Assembly: GCA_944387095.1 (NCBI GenBank)
Contig: CALXDP010000003.1
Span: forward strand, 62,001-126,000
Source of the DNA: an uncultured Oscillospiraceae bacterium
GTDB lineage: Bacteria > Bacillota > Clostridia > Oscillospirales > Oscillospiraceae
Direction of reading: 5' to 3'
DNA length: 64,000 nucleotides
The translations under genes and the position numbers were made by a program. Position 1 is the first letter of the stretch, and each line of letters opens with the position of its first letter. Shown here one piece after another: positions 34,533 through 43,585 of this stretch. The notes beneath the pieces were generated by a model, which was not told the DNA's origin, searched no databases, and was given only the letters and a program-made list of their open reading frames with translations.

Positions 34533-35161
34533 GGCTCTTTCGCCTTTCCCCGAAGGACATCGGCCTGCTCCCCGGTCCGGCGGACATTTTCCTCCCAATG
34601 GGACACTGAGCTGACCTTTTGGAACAGATCATCCAGCGCGCTTCGCAGGCCGTCATAGTCCTGCAAAACCTGCCCCAGCCACTGCCGGGCCTCGTCCCGG
34701 AGGGCGTCGGCCTGGCTCTGGGCTTCGTCCAGAGTGGCCTGGGCCTTCCGGTGGGCGTCCAGTTCCACGGTGGCCACCCGGTCCTTGAGCTGCTCGTACC
34801 GCTCGGCCATGGGGGCCAGTTGGGCCACCTTGTCCTGGAGCCGCTCCAGCTCCGCCCTGGCCACATTCAGCTTGGTCTCCGTCTGGGTCAGTTCCCCCCG
34901 GAGCTTGGCCAACGTCCGGGTGGACTCCTCCAGGCTGGAGCGCACCCGGGCCTCCTCGGCGGCCAGATCCCCCTGTTCGCTGCGCATGTCCTCCAGCTCC
35001 CGCAGGGCATCGTCCCGCTCCTGCTGGGCCTGGCCCAGCCGCTCCTCCAGACCGGCCACCTGGCGGCTGTGGGCGGCGGCGGACTGCTCAATATACCGCG
35101 TCACGTCCCGGCGGTTGAAGCCGGCCAGGGCGCCGCGGAATCTCTGGGTCACAGGTTCCAT
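34529..35161 (-). CDS. DivIVA-like coiled-coil protein
   Basis: A 210-residue protein. The N-terminal motif FRGALAGFNRRDVTRYIEQ resembles the DivIVA membrane-binding region (F-x-GYxxxEVDxYI pattern). Almost all of the rest is predicted coiled coil (residues about 30-190, heptads rich in Leu, Glu and Arg). It probably has a structural role in division-site or envelope organisation. It is translated together with the following hydro-lyase gene (4-base overlap). Confidence 0.6.
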   Translation of the reverse strand: MEPVTQRFRGALAGFNRRDVTRYIEQSAAAHSRQVAGLEERLGQAQQERDDALRELEDMRSEQGDLAAEEARVRSSLEESTRTLAKLRGELTQTETKLNVARAELERLQDKVAQLAPMAERYEQLKDRVATVELDAHRKAQATLDEAQSQADALRDEARQWLGQVLQDYDGLRSALDDLFQKVSSVSHWEENVRRTGEQADVLRGKAKEP

Positions 35162-35194
35162 CCCGTTCTCCCCCTTTTTTCTGGTTCACGGGGT

Positions 35195-35223
35195 ATTTTA
35201 TCACATCTTTCGACATGATACAA
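35195..35223 (-). promoter_or_regulatory. Promoter of the DivIVA-like operon
   Basis: Minus-strand TTGTAT (35223-35218) and TAAAAT (35200-35195), 17-base spacer, with TGA before the -10. The -35 overlaps the foot of the hairpin that ends the VanZ gene. Confidence 0.7.
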
Positions 35224-35264
35224 TCCCCCAAAGGGGCCCGCCATGGCGGCTCTTTGGGGGATTG
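35221..35264. terminator. Stem-loop after VanZ-like gene
   Basis: CAATCCCCCAAAG pairs with CTTTGGGGGATTG, with an inner CCGCCATGGCGG palindrome. It is followed by a T-rich stretch on the plus strand only, so for the minus-strand VanZ gene it is an imperfect terminator. Confidence 0.55.
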
Positions 35265-35274
35265 CGCTTTTCTT

Positions 35275-35970
35275 TCAGGCCCCGGTCGTGCCCCCCTCCG
35301 CCGGAGCGTGTTGAGCCGGCCGGGCTTTCTCCCGCGCCTTGGCCACAAATCCGGGGATCAGCCACCCCAGCAGCAGGCACAGGCCCAAGCCGATGGCCGC
35401 GCCGGCGGCGTTTGCCAACAAGTCATCGATGTCGCAGCTGCGGCCGATGATAGGCTGAAGCAGCTCGATCCCCAGGCTGATCCCCACGCCCAGGGCAAAC
35501 CCCCGCCAAGAGGCAAGCTTCCGCCACAGCAGAGGCGGCAGAAAACCCATAGGCACGAACAGGAGGATATTCCAAACGTCTATCACATCGCTCCAACCCC
35601 GGAAGGACTCCCTTCCCAGCAACAGGCTGGCCAGCGCCGGCTCAAAGTCAAACCCGCCCTGCCCCAGCAGCCTGGCCCACCACTCCGGCTCGGGCCAGAG
35701 GCCCCAGCGCAGCCCGTCTTCCAGAACAAACCACAGGTTGGGTGGGGTGAGAGTCAATGCCGCCATCCCCGCGCAGTAGCACACAAAGAGCAGCATAACC
35801 CCTTTTCGCACCGGTGGAACCCGGAGCCCCCGTTTCCAGTTTCGCAGCGTGGAAACCGCCAGATAGATCACACCCGCTAGCAGCACCGGCGGAATCACGC
35901 CCCGTCCGTACTCCAGGACATACAGCAGCATGGCCCTGGCCTGGCCAAGCCCGGACAGAATTTCACTCAT
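35275..35970 (-). CDS. VanZ-like family membrane protein
   Basis: A 231-residue integral membrane protein with about five helices and the VanZ pattern: LTLTPPNLWF, DVWNILLFVPMGFLPPLL, GFALGVGISLGIELLQPIIG, RSCDIDDLLANAAGAAIG. VanZ proteins confer low-level teicoplanin resistance in enterococci; chromosomal relatives have unknown roles in the envelope. ATG 35970 has AAGGGAG upstream. Confidence 0.88.
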   Translation of the reverse strand: MSEILSGLGQARAMLLYVLEYGRGVIPPVLLAGVIYLAVSTLRNWKRGLRVPPVRKGVMLLFVCYCAGMAALTLTPPNLWFVLEDGLRWGLWPEPEWWARLLGQGGFDFEPALASLLLGRESFRGWSDVIDVWNILLFVPMGFLPPLLWRKLASWRGFALGVGISLGIELLQPIIGRSCDIDDLLANAAGAAIGLGLCLLLGWLIPGFVAKAREKARPAQHAPAEGGTTGA

Positions 35971-36296
35971 GGTCTTCTCTCCCTTCTCTTTTCTGGTGTG
36001 TACCGTGCGGGCAGCCCCGCCGGCCACCGCTCCCAGGGCGGTTTCCGCGGAATGCCGGCCAGCTTTCCCGCCCCTACATCTCGTTTATTCTATCAGAACT
36101 CACTCCGGCATGTATTGGATTTCCCTTGATTTTTCCTTAAGATTTTTCTAAGTTTCCTCTCTGGGGCACTCTTGCCCTTCCAGCCCGTCCGCCAGCTCTT
36201 CCCTCCGCGCTCCTCCTTTGCGAAAAGAGCCGTTGTATTTTGCTCCAAAATACGGTATACTGATTATCATCTACACGTTTTCCAGGAGGAGCTTCC
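35971..36296. other. Divergent region between VanZ-like gene and ppa
   Basis: No gene. It holds the ppa promoter. On the minus strand about 36152-36120 there are two similar A-rich blocks, CTTAGAAAAATC and CTTAAGGAAAAATC, which could be a direct-repeat operator. No clear minus-strand promoter. Confidence 0.4.
36233..36261 (+). promoter_or_regulatory. ppa promoter
   Basis: TTGTAT 36233-36238 and TATACT 36256-36261 with a 17-base spacer. Confidence 0.75.
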
Positions 36297-36827
36297 ATGA
36301 ACAACATCTGGCACGACATCGATCCAAAGCGCATCACCCCCCAGGACTTTATCGCCGTAGTGGAAATCTCCAAAGGGAGTAAGAAAAAGTACGAGCTGGA
36401 TAAAGAGACCGGGCTGATTATTCTGGACCGCGTGCTCTACACCTCCACCCACTACCCTGCCAACTATGGCTTTATCCCCCGCACTTACGGCGACGACGGC
36501 GACCCACTGGACGTGCTGGTGCTTTGCTCAGAGGAGCTGGATCCCCTGACCCTGGTGCGCTGCTACCCCGTGGGCTATATCTCCATGCTGGATGGGGGCA
36601 AGCGGGACGAGAAAATTATCGCGATTCCCTTCAGCGACCCCACCTACAACGGCTATCAGGATCTGATGGAGCTGCCCAGCCACACCTTTGACGAGATGGC
36701 CCACTTCTTTACTGTCTACAAGTCGCTGGAGGGCAAGCAGGCCATGGCCGGCGACGTGAATGACCGGGCCGCCGCCATCCACATCATTCAGGAGGCCATC
36801 GACCACTACAAGGAGTGCTTTTGCTGA
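36297..36827 (+). CDS. ppa: Inorganic pyrophosphatase
   Basis: A 176-residue soluble class I pyrophosphatase hydrolysing PPi to drive biosynthesis. Visible: VVEISKGSKKKYELDKETG (substrate Lys and Tyr), HYPANYGFIPRTYGDDGDPLD (the D-G-D-P-L-D metal-binding signature) and GKRDEKIIAIP. ATG 36297 follows AGGAGGAGC. It may be co-transcribed with glf, as no terminator is seen between them. Confidence 0.96.
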   Translation: MNNIWHDIDPKRITPQDFIAVVEISKGSKKKYELDKETGLIILDRVLYTSTHYPANYGFIPRTYGDDGDPLDVLVLCSEELDPLTLVRCYPVGYISMLDGGKRDEKIIAIPFSDPTYNGYQDLMELPSHTFDEMAHFFTVYKSLEGKQAMAGDVNDRAAAIHIIQEAIDHYKECFC

Positions 36828-36940
36828 GCGTCAGAATACCTGAAACGCTTTCCCGTCCTCCCGCCGCGGCATGTTGGGCTGGCCGCCCCACCCGCGGAGG
36901 AAGCGGGCTCCATCCGACATGGGAAAAAGGACGTGAGAAC

Positions 36941-38107
36941 TTGGCACATTGCGATGCAGTGATCATTGGCGCGGGCTTTGCCGGCGCCGTCACCGCCCGC
37001 CAGCTGGCCGAAGCGGGGCGGCGGGTACTTATTTTGGAGCGGCGGGGCCACATCGGCGGCAACGCCTATGACCGGCCAGATCAGGCCGGCGTGCTCATCC
37101 ACCAGTACGGGCCCCACATTTTCCACACCAATGACAAACAGGTGTATGACTACCTCTCCCGGTTCACCTCCTGGCTGGATTACGCCCACAAGGTAGTGGC
37201 CAACCTCCCCGACGGCAGAGGGGGCCGGATGGAGTACCCCGTCCCCTTCAACCTGGACTCCCTGGAGACCGCCTTCGGCCCTCAGGAAGGTGCCCGGCTG
37301 GGCAGGGCGCTGCTGGAGGCCTACGGGGCGGAGAAAAAGGTGACCATTCTGGAACTGCGGCAAAACCCCGATCCGGATATCGCCGCCCTGTCCGGCTATG
37401 TGTACGAGCACGTGTTCGTCCACTACACCAGGAAGCAGTGGGGCACCACCCCGGAGCAGATTGACCCCAACACCACCGCCCGGGTGCCTGTGTTCCTCAG
37501 CCGGGACTGCCGGTATTTCCAGGATACATATCAAGGGATGCCCCTGGAGGGGTATACCAGGCTTTTTGAGAACATGCTGAACCACCCCAACATCTCGGTG
37601 CGGCTGAACACCGACGCCTCCGAACTGCTGGATCTGTCCGGTGCGCGCGTGAGGTTGCAGGGCGAGGTCTTTGACGGCCCGGTGGTATACACCGGGCCGG
37701 CGGACGAACTGTTCGCCTGCCGGTTTGGCCGCCTGCCCTATCGCACCCTGGATTTCAAATTTGAGACCTACCCGGTAGACGTCTGGCAGTCCCACGGCAC
37801 AGTGAACTACACCGTGGACGAACCCTATACCCGCATCACCGAGTTCAAGCACATGACGGGGCAGGTGCTGCCCAATGTCACCACCATCGTGAAGGAGTAC
37901 TCTCGGGCCTACACCGGCGCTGCGGATGAAACCCCCTACTACGCCATCCTCAATGAGGAGAACAACGCTTTGTACGGCAGATATGCCCAGCTGGCCGCCC
38001 GATTCCCAAACCTGTATCTGCTGGGCCGGCTGGCGGAATATAAATATTACAATATGGACGCCATCGTGGCCCGGGCCCTGGCCCTGGCCGGCGAACTGCT
38101 GAAATGA
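36941..38107 (+). CDS. glf: UDP-galactopyranose mutase
   Basis: A flavoenzyme converting UDP-galactopyranose to UDP-galactofuranose. About 388 residues. The Rossmann FAD motif VIIGAGFAGAVTAR is at the N-terminus, followed by ERRGHIGGNAYD, HQYGPHIFHTND, and the C-terminal GRLAEYKYYNMDAI that holds the flavin. No ATG fits; TTG 36941, 11 bases after AAGGA, gives the family's usual N-terminus. It is followed after 10 bases by a glycosyltransferase, so the pair probably makes a galactofuranose-containing surface glycan. Confidence 0.93.
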   Translation: MAHCDAVIIGAGFAGAVTARQLAEAGRRVLILERRGHIGGNAYDRPDQAGVLIHQYGPHIFHTNDKQVYDYLSRFTSWLDYAHKVVANLPDGRGGRMEYPVPFNLDSLETAFGPQEGARLGRALLEAYGAEKKVTILELRQNPDPDIAALSGYVYEHVFVHYTRKQWGTTPEQIDPNTTARVPVFLSRDCRYFQDTYQGMPLEGYTRLFENMLNHPNISVRLNTDASELLDLSGARVRLQGEVFDGPVVYTGPADELFACRFGRLPYRTLDFKFETYPVDVWQSHGTVNYTVDEPYTRITEFKHMTGQVLPNVTTIVKEYSRAYTGAADETPYYAILNEENNALYGRYAQLAARFPNLYLLGRLAEYKYYNMDAIVARALALAGELLK

Positions 38108-38117
38108 GGTTGCCCCT

Positions 38118-39146
38118 ATGGAAAAGCTGATTACCTTTGCCGTCCCCTGCTACAACTCCGCGGCCTACATGGACCACTGCGTAGAGACCCTGCTGGCCGC
38201 TGGGGAGGAGGCGGAGATTATCCTGGTGGACGACGGCTCCACCAGGGACGACACCCCCGCCAAGTGCGATGCCTGGGCCCAGCGTTACCCGGACATCATC
38301 CGGGTGATCCACCAGGAGAACGGCGGCCACGGGGAGGGGGTCAACCAGGGCATCCGCAACGCCCGGGGCCTGTACTACAAGGTGGTGGACTCGGATGACT
38401 GGCTGGACGTCGACGCGCTAGATCAGGTGATGGAGCATCTGCGCCGGTTCTCCAAAATGCCGGCCCCGGTGGATATGGTAATCACCAACTACGTCTACGA
38501 GCATGTGGAGGACAGCACCCAGAAGATCGTCCGGTACAAAAATGTGTTCCCCCCGGAGCGCATCCTGTCCTGGAATGAAATTCACAACTTCCGCACCTCC
38601 CAATATCTGCTGATGCACTCGGTGATCTACCGCACCCAGCTGCTGCGGGAGTGTGGGCTGGAGCTGCCCCGCCACACCTTCTATGTGGACAACATCTTCG
38701 TCTACCAACCCCTGCCCTATGTGAAGACCATGTATTACATCAACGTGGATTTGTACCGTTACTTCATTGGCCGGGCCGACCAGTCGGTGAACGAGTCGGT
38801 GATGGCCGGGCGCATTGACCAGCAGGTCCGGGTGACCAAACTCATGATCGAGGCCCACGACGTGCTGACCATCAAGGCCACCCAGCCCAAGCTGGGCCGG
38901 TATATGCTCAGCTACCTGTCCATGATGATGACCATTTCCTCCATCTTCGCGGTCATCGCCAACACCCCGGAGTCTCTGGGCATGCGCACCGAGTTGTGGG
39001 AGCTGCTGCGGCAGAAGGATCCCGCCCTCTACCGGCGCTGCCGGTATCGGGTAACCAACCTGGGCACCAACATCCCCGGCTACCAGGGCCGGAAGCTATC
39101 CGTCAAGCTGTATCGTCTGGTACAGAAGATTTACAAATTCAATTGA
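38118..39146 (+). CDS. Family 2 glycosyltransferase
   Basis: A 342-residue GT-A fold enzyme: ITFAVPCYNSAAYMDHCVET, EIILVDDGSTRDDTP (nucleotide-sugar site) and VVDSDDWLDVDAL (D-x-D-type acidic motif). No N-terminal membrane helix. The C-terminal half is specific to the subfamily. Lying 10 bases after glf, it may use UDP-galactofuranose, though this is inference from position. Confidence 0.9.
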   Translation: MEKLITFAVPCYNSAAYMDHCVETLLAAGEEAEIILVDDGSTRDDTPAKCDAWAQRYPDIIRVIHQENGGHGEGVNQGIRNARGLYYKVVDSDDWLDVDALDQVMEHLRRFSKMPAPVDMVITNYVYEHVEDSTQKIVRYKNVFPPERILSWNEIHNFRTSQYLLMHSVIYRTQLLRECGLELPRHTFYVDNIFVYQPLPYVKTMYYINVDLYRYFIGRADQSVNESVMAGRIDQQVRVTKLMIEAHDVLTIKATQPKLGRYMLSYLSMMMTISSIFAVIANTPESLGMRTELWELLRQKDPALYRRCRYRVTNLGTNIPGYQGRKLSVKLYRLVQKIYKFN

Positions 39147-39152
39147 CTGCAT

Positions 39153-39184
39153 CCGACGGCATGGATCCCCATGCCGTCGGTGTT
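39153..39184 (+). terminator. Terminator after glycosyltransferase
   Basis: CCGACGGCATGG/CCATGCCGTCGG with loop ATCC, then TGTTTT. Confidence 0.85.
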
Positions 39185-39225
39185 TTCCAGTTCCCCGCCG
39201 CCTGGGCCTCCAGTTTCAAAAGGGA

Positions 39226-39253
39226 TTGCATTTTCAAAAAAATCTGCTATACT
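39226..39253 (+). promoter_or_regulatory. Promoter of CNNM/CorC-like gene
   Basis: TTGCAT 39226-39231 and TATACT 39248-39253, 16-base spacer, with TGC before the -10. Confidence 0.7.
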
Positions 39254-39323
39254 GTACTATGTTTAGGTCTACGCTGCTGCGGCAGCAAATCCAAATAGGC
39301 CAACTTTTTAGGAGGTTATCCCT

Positions 39324-40676
39324 TTGTCCGACGACCCGTTGTTATCAATTCTGATACTGGTCATTCTCACCGCAATCAACGCATTTTTTGCCGCGGCGGA
39401 AATCGCCGTCATCTCCCTGTCCGAAACCAAGCTGAAAAAGCAGGCGGAAGAGGGGGACAAGAAGGCAAAAAAACTCCTGGCTCTCATGCAGGCGCCTGAC
39501 AACTTCCTATCCGCCATCCAGATCGCCATCACCCTGGCCGGCTTTCTGAACGCGGCCTTCGCCGCCGACAGCTTTGCCAGCCCTCTGGTCAGCTGGCTGG
39601 TGGAGGACATCGGCTTTACCGCCCTTCCCACCGGCGTGCTCAACACCCTGATGGTCATCCTGGTCACCATCATCCTGTCCTACTTCACCCTGGTGCTGGG
39701 CGAACTGGTGCCCAAGCGGGTGGCCATGAAAAAGACCGAGGGAGTGGCCCGGGCCACCGTCGGCGCGGTCACCGCCGTGGCCACGGTGTTTCGGCCTGTG
39801 ATCTGGCTGCTGAGCAAGTCCACCAATGGAGTGCTGCGCCTGCTCCACATTGATCCCAAGGCCGACGAGGAAGATGTGAGCGAGGACGAGATCCGCATGA
39901 TGGTGGACCTGGGTGAGGAACGGGGCGCCATCCAGTCCAATGAAAAGGAACTGATTGACAACATCTTTGAGTTTAACAACACCACCGCTGAGGATGTGAT
40001 GGTCCACCGCACCGACATGGTCATGATCTGGGTGGGGGATACTCCCGAGGAGATCATCCACACCATCCGGGACTCCGGCATGTCCCGTTTCCCCGTCTAC
40101 GACGAGGATGCGGACGACATTGTGGGCATCCTCAATACCCGGGACTACCTGCTCAACGCCCAGCTGCCCAGGCCCAAGCCTCTGCGGGAACTGCTCCGCT
40201 CGGCGTACTTTGTCCCGGAATCGGTGCGCACCGATGTGCTCTTTCGGGATATGCAGAGTAAAAAAGTACATCTGGCCATCGTGGTGGACGAATACGGCGG
40301 TACCTCTGGTCTGGTGACCATGGAGGATCTGCTGGAGGAGATCGTGGGCAACATCTACGATGAATTTGACCCCCAGGAAGAAAAGGACATCGAACAGGTG
40401 GAGGAAAACCTCTGGCGCGTGTCCGGTTCCTGCCAGCTGGAGCAGGTGTCGGAAGCCCTGGATATGGAATTCCCCGAAGACGTGGAGTCCGATACCCTGG
40501 GCGGGCTGGTCTTCGCCCAGCTGTCTGCCATCCCCCAGGATGGAAGCCAGGTGGAGGTAGATACCTGCGGCCTGCACATCAAGGTGCTGGAGCTGACAGA
40601 CCGCCGGGTGGAATGGGCCCTGGTGTCCAAGATCGCGGCTCCGGCCCCCTCCCAGGATGGGGATTGTCAAAAATAA
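39324..40676 (+). CDS. CNNM/HlyC-CorC family transporter with CBS domains
   Basis: A 450-residue protein: an N-terminal DUF21 membrane domain of about four helices (residues 1-190, with FFAAAEIAVISLSETKL and LGELVPKRVAMKK), a CBS pair (about 215-340, VMVHRTDMVMIWVGDTPEE, GILNTRDYLL, VDEYGGTSGLVTMEDLLEEI) and a C-terminal CorC_HlyC domain. Relatives act in Mg2+ export or sensing; hemolysin is only a historical label. The start is TTG 39324, 8 bases after AGGAGG. Confidence 0.93.
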   Translation: MSDDPLLSILILVILTAINAFFAAAEIAVISLSETKLKKQAEEGDKKAKKLLALMQAPDNFLSAIQIAITLAGFLNAAFAADSFASPLVSWLVEDIGFTALPTGVLNTLMVILVTIILSYFTLVLGELVPKRVAMKKTEGVARATVGAVTAVATVFRPVIWLLSKSTNGVLRLLHIDPKADEEDVSEDEIRMMVDLGEERGAIQSNEKELIDNIFEFNNTTAEDVMVHRTDMVMIWVGDTPEEIIHTIRDSGMSRFPVYDEDADDIVGILNTRDYLLNAQLPRPKPLRELLRSAYFVPESVRTDVLFRDMQSKKVHLAIVVDEYGGTSGLVTMEDLLEEIVGNIYDEFDPQEEKDIEQVEENLWRVSGSCQLEQVSEALDMEFPEDVESDTLGGLVFAQLSAIPQDGSQVEVDTCGLHIKVLELTDRRVEWALVSKIAAPAPSQDGDCQK

Positions 40677-40687
40677 ACTCCTGTTTT

Positions 40688-40718
40688 CCGGCGCGGGCTT
40701 TGTTCCCGCGCCGGTTTT
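40688..40718 (+). terminator. Terminator after CNNM-like gene
   Basis: CCGGCGCGGG/CCCGCGCCGG with a 7-base loop and TTTT. Confidence 0.85.
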
Positions 40719-40781
40719 CCCTCTCCACCCCATCCGGGGCAAACTTGTGGAATATTTTGCAGAAAAGACTTTGTAGATATA

Positions 40782-40810
40782 TTGTCAAAGCCGGGGAAAT
40801 CATGTATCAT
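40782..40810 (+). promoter_or_regulatory. pyk promoter
   Basis: TTGTCA 40782-40787 and TATCAT 40805-40810, 17-base spacer. Confidence 0.7.
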
Positions 40811-40861
40811 AGGCTTGCACAGAACAGTTTTACCCGCAAATTTGGAATGGAGGCTCTTTCC

Positions 40862-42280
40862 ATGAGAAAAACAAAGATCGTCTGTACCCTGGGACCCGCA
40901 TCCAACAGCGAAGAGATCATTGAAAAGCTGATTCTTTCCGGCATGGACGCCGCCCGGTTCAATTTTTCCCACGGCACCCATGAGACCCATCTGGCCCTGC
41001 TCACCCGCTTCAAGCACGTCCGGGACAGCTTGGGCCGACCTGTGGCCACCATCCTGGATACCAAGGGTCCCGAGATCCGCATCCGTACCTTTCGCTGCGG
41101 TCAAATCGCCCTGGCCGAAGGGGACGCCTTCACACTTACCACCCGCCAGGTGGATGGAGACGCCAACATCGTGTCCGTCACCTATGACAACCTGCATCAG
41201 GAACTGACCCCTGGGTGCCACATTCTGGTGGACGATGGCCTGGTGGATCTGGAGGTACAGGACATCAGCGGGCAGGACATCCATTGCAAGGTAGTCACCG
41301 GCGGAGAACTCTCCAGCAACAAGAGCATCAACATCCCCGGGGTCCATATCCACCTGCCCGCCCTCACCGAAAAGGACAAAGCGGATCTGCGTTTCGGGGT
41401 GGAGAACGACTTTGACTTCATCGCCGCCTCTTTCGTCCGCCAGGCCTCCGACGTGGAGGAGATCCGCGCGGTGCTGGATGCCCTGGGCGGCCGGGACATC
41501 GGCATCATCGCCAAGATCGAAAACCGGGAGGGCGTGGACAACCTGGACGCCATTGTGGACGTATCCGACGGCATCATGGTGGCCCGGGGCGATATGGGCG
41601 TGGAGATCCCCGCCCATGAGGTGCCCATCGTCCAGAAGCGGATGATCAAGTCCGCCATCCGCAAGGGCAAGCACGTTATCACTGCCACCCAGATGCTGGA
41701 CTCCATGATCCGCAACCCCCGCCCCACCCGGGCTGAGGTGTCCGACGTGGCCAACGCGGTGTTTGACGGCACCAGCTGTGTGATGCTCTCCGGGGAGACC
41801 GCCTCGGGCAAATACCCGGTGGAGGCACTGCAGACCATGGTGGACATTGCCGTGGCCGCGGAGAATGACATCGACTACTGGAAGCGATTCCGCAACGCCA
41901 CCTACAACCACACCAACACCATCACCGACGCCATCAGCCACACCAGCTGTCTGACTGCCATGGACTTGTCCGCCACCGCCATCCTGGCGGCCACCCGGTC
42001 GGGCTACACCGCCCGGATGATCTCCCGGTTCCGCCCGGGGTGCATGGTGGCCGCCCTCACCACCGAGGAGCGGGTGCGCCGCCAGCTTGCCATCTCCTGG
42101 GGAGTGGCCCCCTACCTGGTGGGCAACGTGGACTCCACCGACCGGCTGTTCTCCTTGTCCGTGGACGCCGCCCGGAAAGAGGGGCTGGTGGAAAAGGGCG
42201 ACACCGTGGTCATCACCGCCGGCGTGCCCATCGGCCACAGCGGTTCCACCAACCTGATCAAGGCGCAAAAAGTGACTTGA
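40862..42280 (+). CDS. pyk: Pyruvate kinase
   Basis: Last glycolytic step, phosphoenolpyruvate plus ADP to pyruvate plus ATP. 472 residues: RKTKIVCTLGPAS at the start, FNFSHGTHETH, LDTKGPEIR, the active-site block IIAKIENREGVDN, MVARGDMGVEIP and ATQMLDSMI. The C-terminal domain ends without the extra phosphotransferase-like domain found in Bacillus. ATG 40862 is 8 bases after GGAGG; an in-frame ATG at 40847 overlaps that site and is unlikely. Confidence 0.96.
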   Translation: MRKTKIVCTLGPASNSEEIIEKLILSGMDAARFNFSHGTHETHLALLTRFKHVRDSLGRPVATILDTKGPEIRIRTFRCGQIALAEGDAFTLTTRQVDGDANIVSVTYDNLHQELTPGCHILVDDGLVDLEVQDISGQDIHCKVVTGGELSSNKSINIPGVHIHLPALTEKDKADLRFGVENDFDFIAASFVRQASDVEEIRAVLDALGGRDIGIIAKIENREGVDNLDAIVDVSDGIMVARGDMGVEIPAHEVPIVQKRMIKSAIRKGKHVITATQMLDSMIRNPRPTRAEVSDVANAVFDGTSCVMLSGETASGKYPVEALQTMVDIAVAAENDIDYWKRFRNATYNHTNTITDAISHTSCLTAMDLSATAILAATRSGYTARMISRFRPGCMVAALTTEERVRRQLAISWGVAPYLVGNVDSTDRLFSLSVDAARKEGLVEKGDTVVITAGVPIGHSGSTNLIKAQKVT

Positions 42281-42340
42281 TTTCTCGGGGAGCCTTGTCC
42301 TCCCCGCCCCTTGACCCATTTTGAACGTTTCAAACTGTGG

Positions 42341-42381
42341 CAGGGCCGGCTGTCCATCAGTTGACAGCCGGCCCTGTTTTT
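42341..42381 (+). terminator. Terminator after pyk
   Basis: A 14-bp perfect stem (42341-42354 with 42363-42376) and T5. It is flanked by two similar 25-base stretches (about 42318 and 42387), the second running into the neighbouring gene's end. Confidence 0.88.
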
Positions 42382-42406
42382 CATCGTATTGGAACGCTGC
42401 AAGCTG

Positions 42407-42619
42407 TCACAGCCGCTCCAGGTCCCGGATCACTCCGCCAATCATGGCCTCCGGCACCCAGGCGGATAAAAAGTCCGCCAGCTGCTCCAGCGTCACGCTT
42501 CGGGCCGCCCCTTTCACCGGGTGCTTGCCCAGCATGGGCACCCGCTTTTGGAACACGGCCCGGCTGCGGGGATTGTCCCACAGTTCCCCCAGTGTAATTT
42601 GTTTTTTCCGCAGATCCAT
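42407..42619 (-). CDS. Small helical protein, function unknown
   Basis: A 70-residue protein (MDLRKKQITLGELWDNPRSR) preceded by AGGAGG with a 7-base gap, which supports translation. The pattern T-L-G-E-L then a Pro-containing turn, H-P, then S-V-T-L-E-Q-L resembles a short helical domain found at the ends of several Clostridia enzymes and as free proteins; its role is unknown to me. It is convergent with pyk and divergent from the membrane-protein gene. Confidence 0.55.
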   Translation of the reverse strand: MDLRKKQITLGELWDNPRSRAVFQKRVPMLGKHPVKGAARSVTLEQLADFLSAWVPEAMIGGVIRDLERL

Positions 42620-42685
42620 TCCTTCACCTCCTGCCGTATTCTTATGCGGGGAGGCAGGCAAACTGACCATATCACGGAGGTTGCG

Positions 42686-43528
42686 ATGAGACACAAAAGA
42701 GCAAAAGCCCGTTTTTTCAAAGACCGGTATGTCGCCAACAAGAAGCTGGTCTATACCGTCTACTTCACCCTTCGCCTGTCCGTCATCCTGATGCTGATCC
42801 TCCAATTTTTTAACCGCAACTATGAAAACGTGCTCCTGTGCGTGCTCACTCTGGTGCTGCTGGTACTCCCCGCCGCGCTGGAGCGCCGGCTGCACATCGA
42901 CTTGCCGGACACCCTGGAGATCATCATCATGCTGTTCATCTACGCCGCCGAAATTTTAGGGGAGATTCAGTCCTTCTACATCCACTTCCCCTACTGGGAC
43001 ACGATGCTGCACACTATGAACGGGTTTTTGTGCGCCGCCATCGGCTTTGCCCTGGTGGACCTACTCAATCGGAACGAGCGGATATCCCTGAACCTCTCCC
43101 CCTTCTTCATGGCGGTGGTGGCCTTCTGCTTTTCCATGACCGTTGGTGTGATATGGGAATTTTTCGAGTACACCATGGACCATTTCTTCCTGCTGGACAT
43201 GCAGAAGGATACCATTCTAAACACCATTTCCACCGTCAACCTGGATCCCAACCAGGGCACCCAGGCGGTGGTTATCCGGGGTATTGAGGATGTGATCCTG
43301 GTACTGGAGGACGGCACCAGGCGGGCCCTGGGCCTGGGCGGCTATTTGGACGTGGGTATCGCAGACACCATGGAGGACCTGTTCGTCAATTTCATCGGCG
43401 CGGCGATCTTTTCCACCATTGGATTCTTCTATGTGAAAAACCGGGGAAAGAGCGCCATCGCCCCCCAGTTTATCCCCAAGGTTCTGGAAAAGCCGGAGGC
43501 GCAGCCGGCCGGCGAAGGGGAGGAATAA
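42686..43528 (+). CDS. Multi-helix membrane protein, DUF2238/YjdF-like
   Basis: A 280-residue protein with six or so membrane helices (for example LSVILMLILQFF, TLEIIIMLFIYAAEI, FFMAVVAFCFSMTVGVIWEFFEY, FIGAAIFSTIGFFYV). The pattern YWDTMLHTMNGFLCAAIGFAL and VIWEFFEYTMDHFF, with conserved His and Glu between helices, fits the YjdF-like group of unknown function. ATG 42686 follows CGGAGG. Confidence 0.7.
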   Translation: MRHKRAKARFFKDRYVANKKLVYTVYFTLRLSVILMLILQFFNRNYENVLLCVLTLVLLVLPAALERRLHIDLPDTLEIIIMLFIYAAEILGEIQSFYIHFPYWDTMLHTMNGFLCAAIGFALVDLLNRNERISLNLSPFFMAVVAFCFSMTVGVIWEFFEYTMDHFFLLDMQKDTILNTISTVNLDPNQGTQAVVIRGIEDVILVLEDGTRRALGLGGYLDVGIADTMEDLFVNFIGAAIFSTIGFFYVKNRGKSAIAPQFIPKVLEKPEAQPAGEGEE

Positions 43529-43585
43529 TTCCTTTTCCCTGTGGGCATACTGCTTTCGTATTCGGATTACAAGGAGGGAAGCGTT

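Noticed and set aside
36119..36152. Direct repeat suspected as an OmpR-family box upstream of the VanZ-like gene
   Set aside because: The two A-rich blocks match only loosely and no promoter is positioned with them; kept only as a note.
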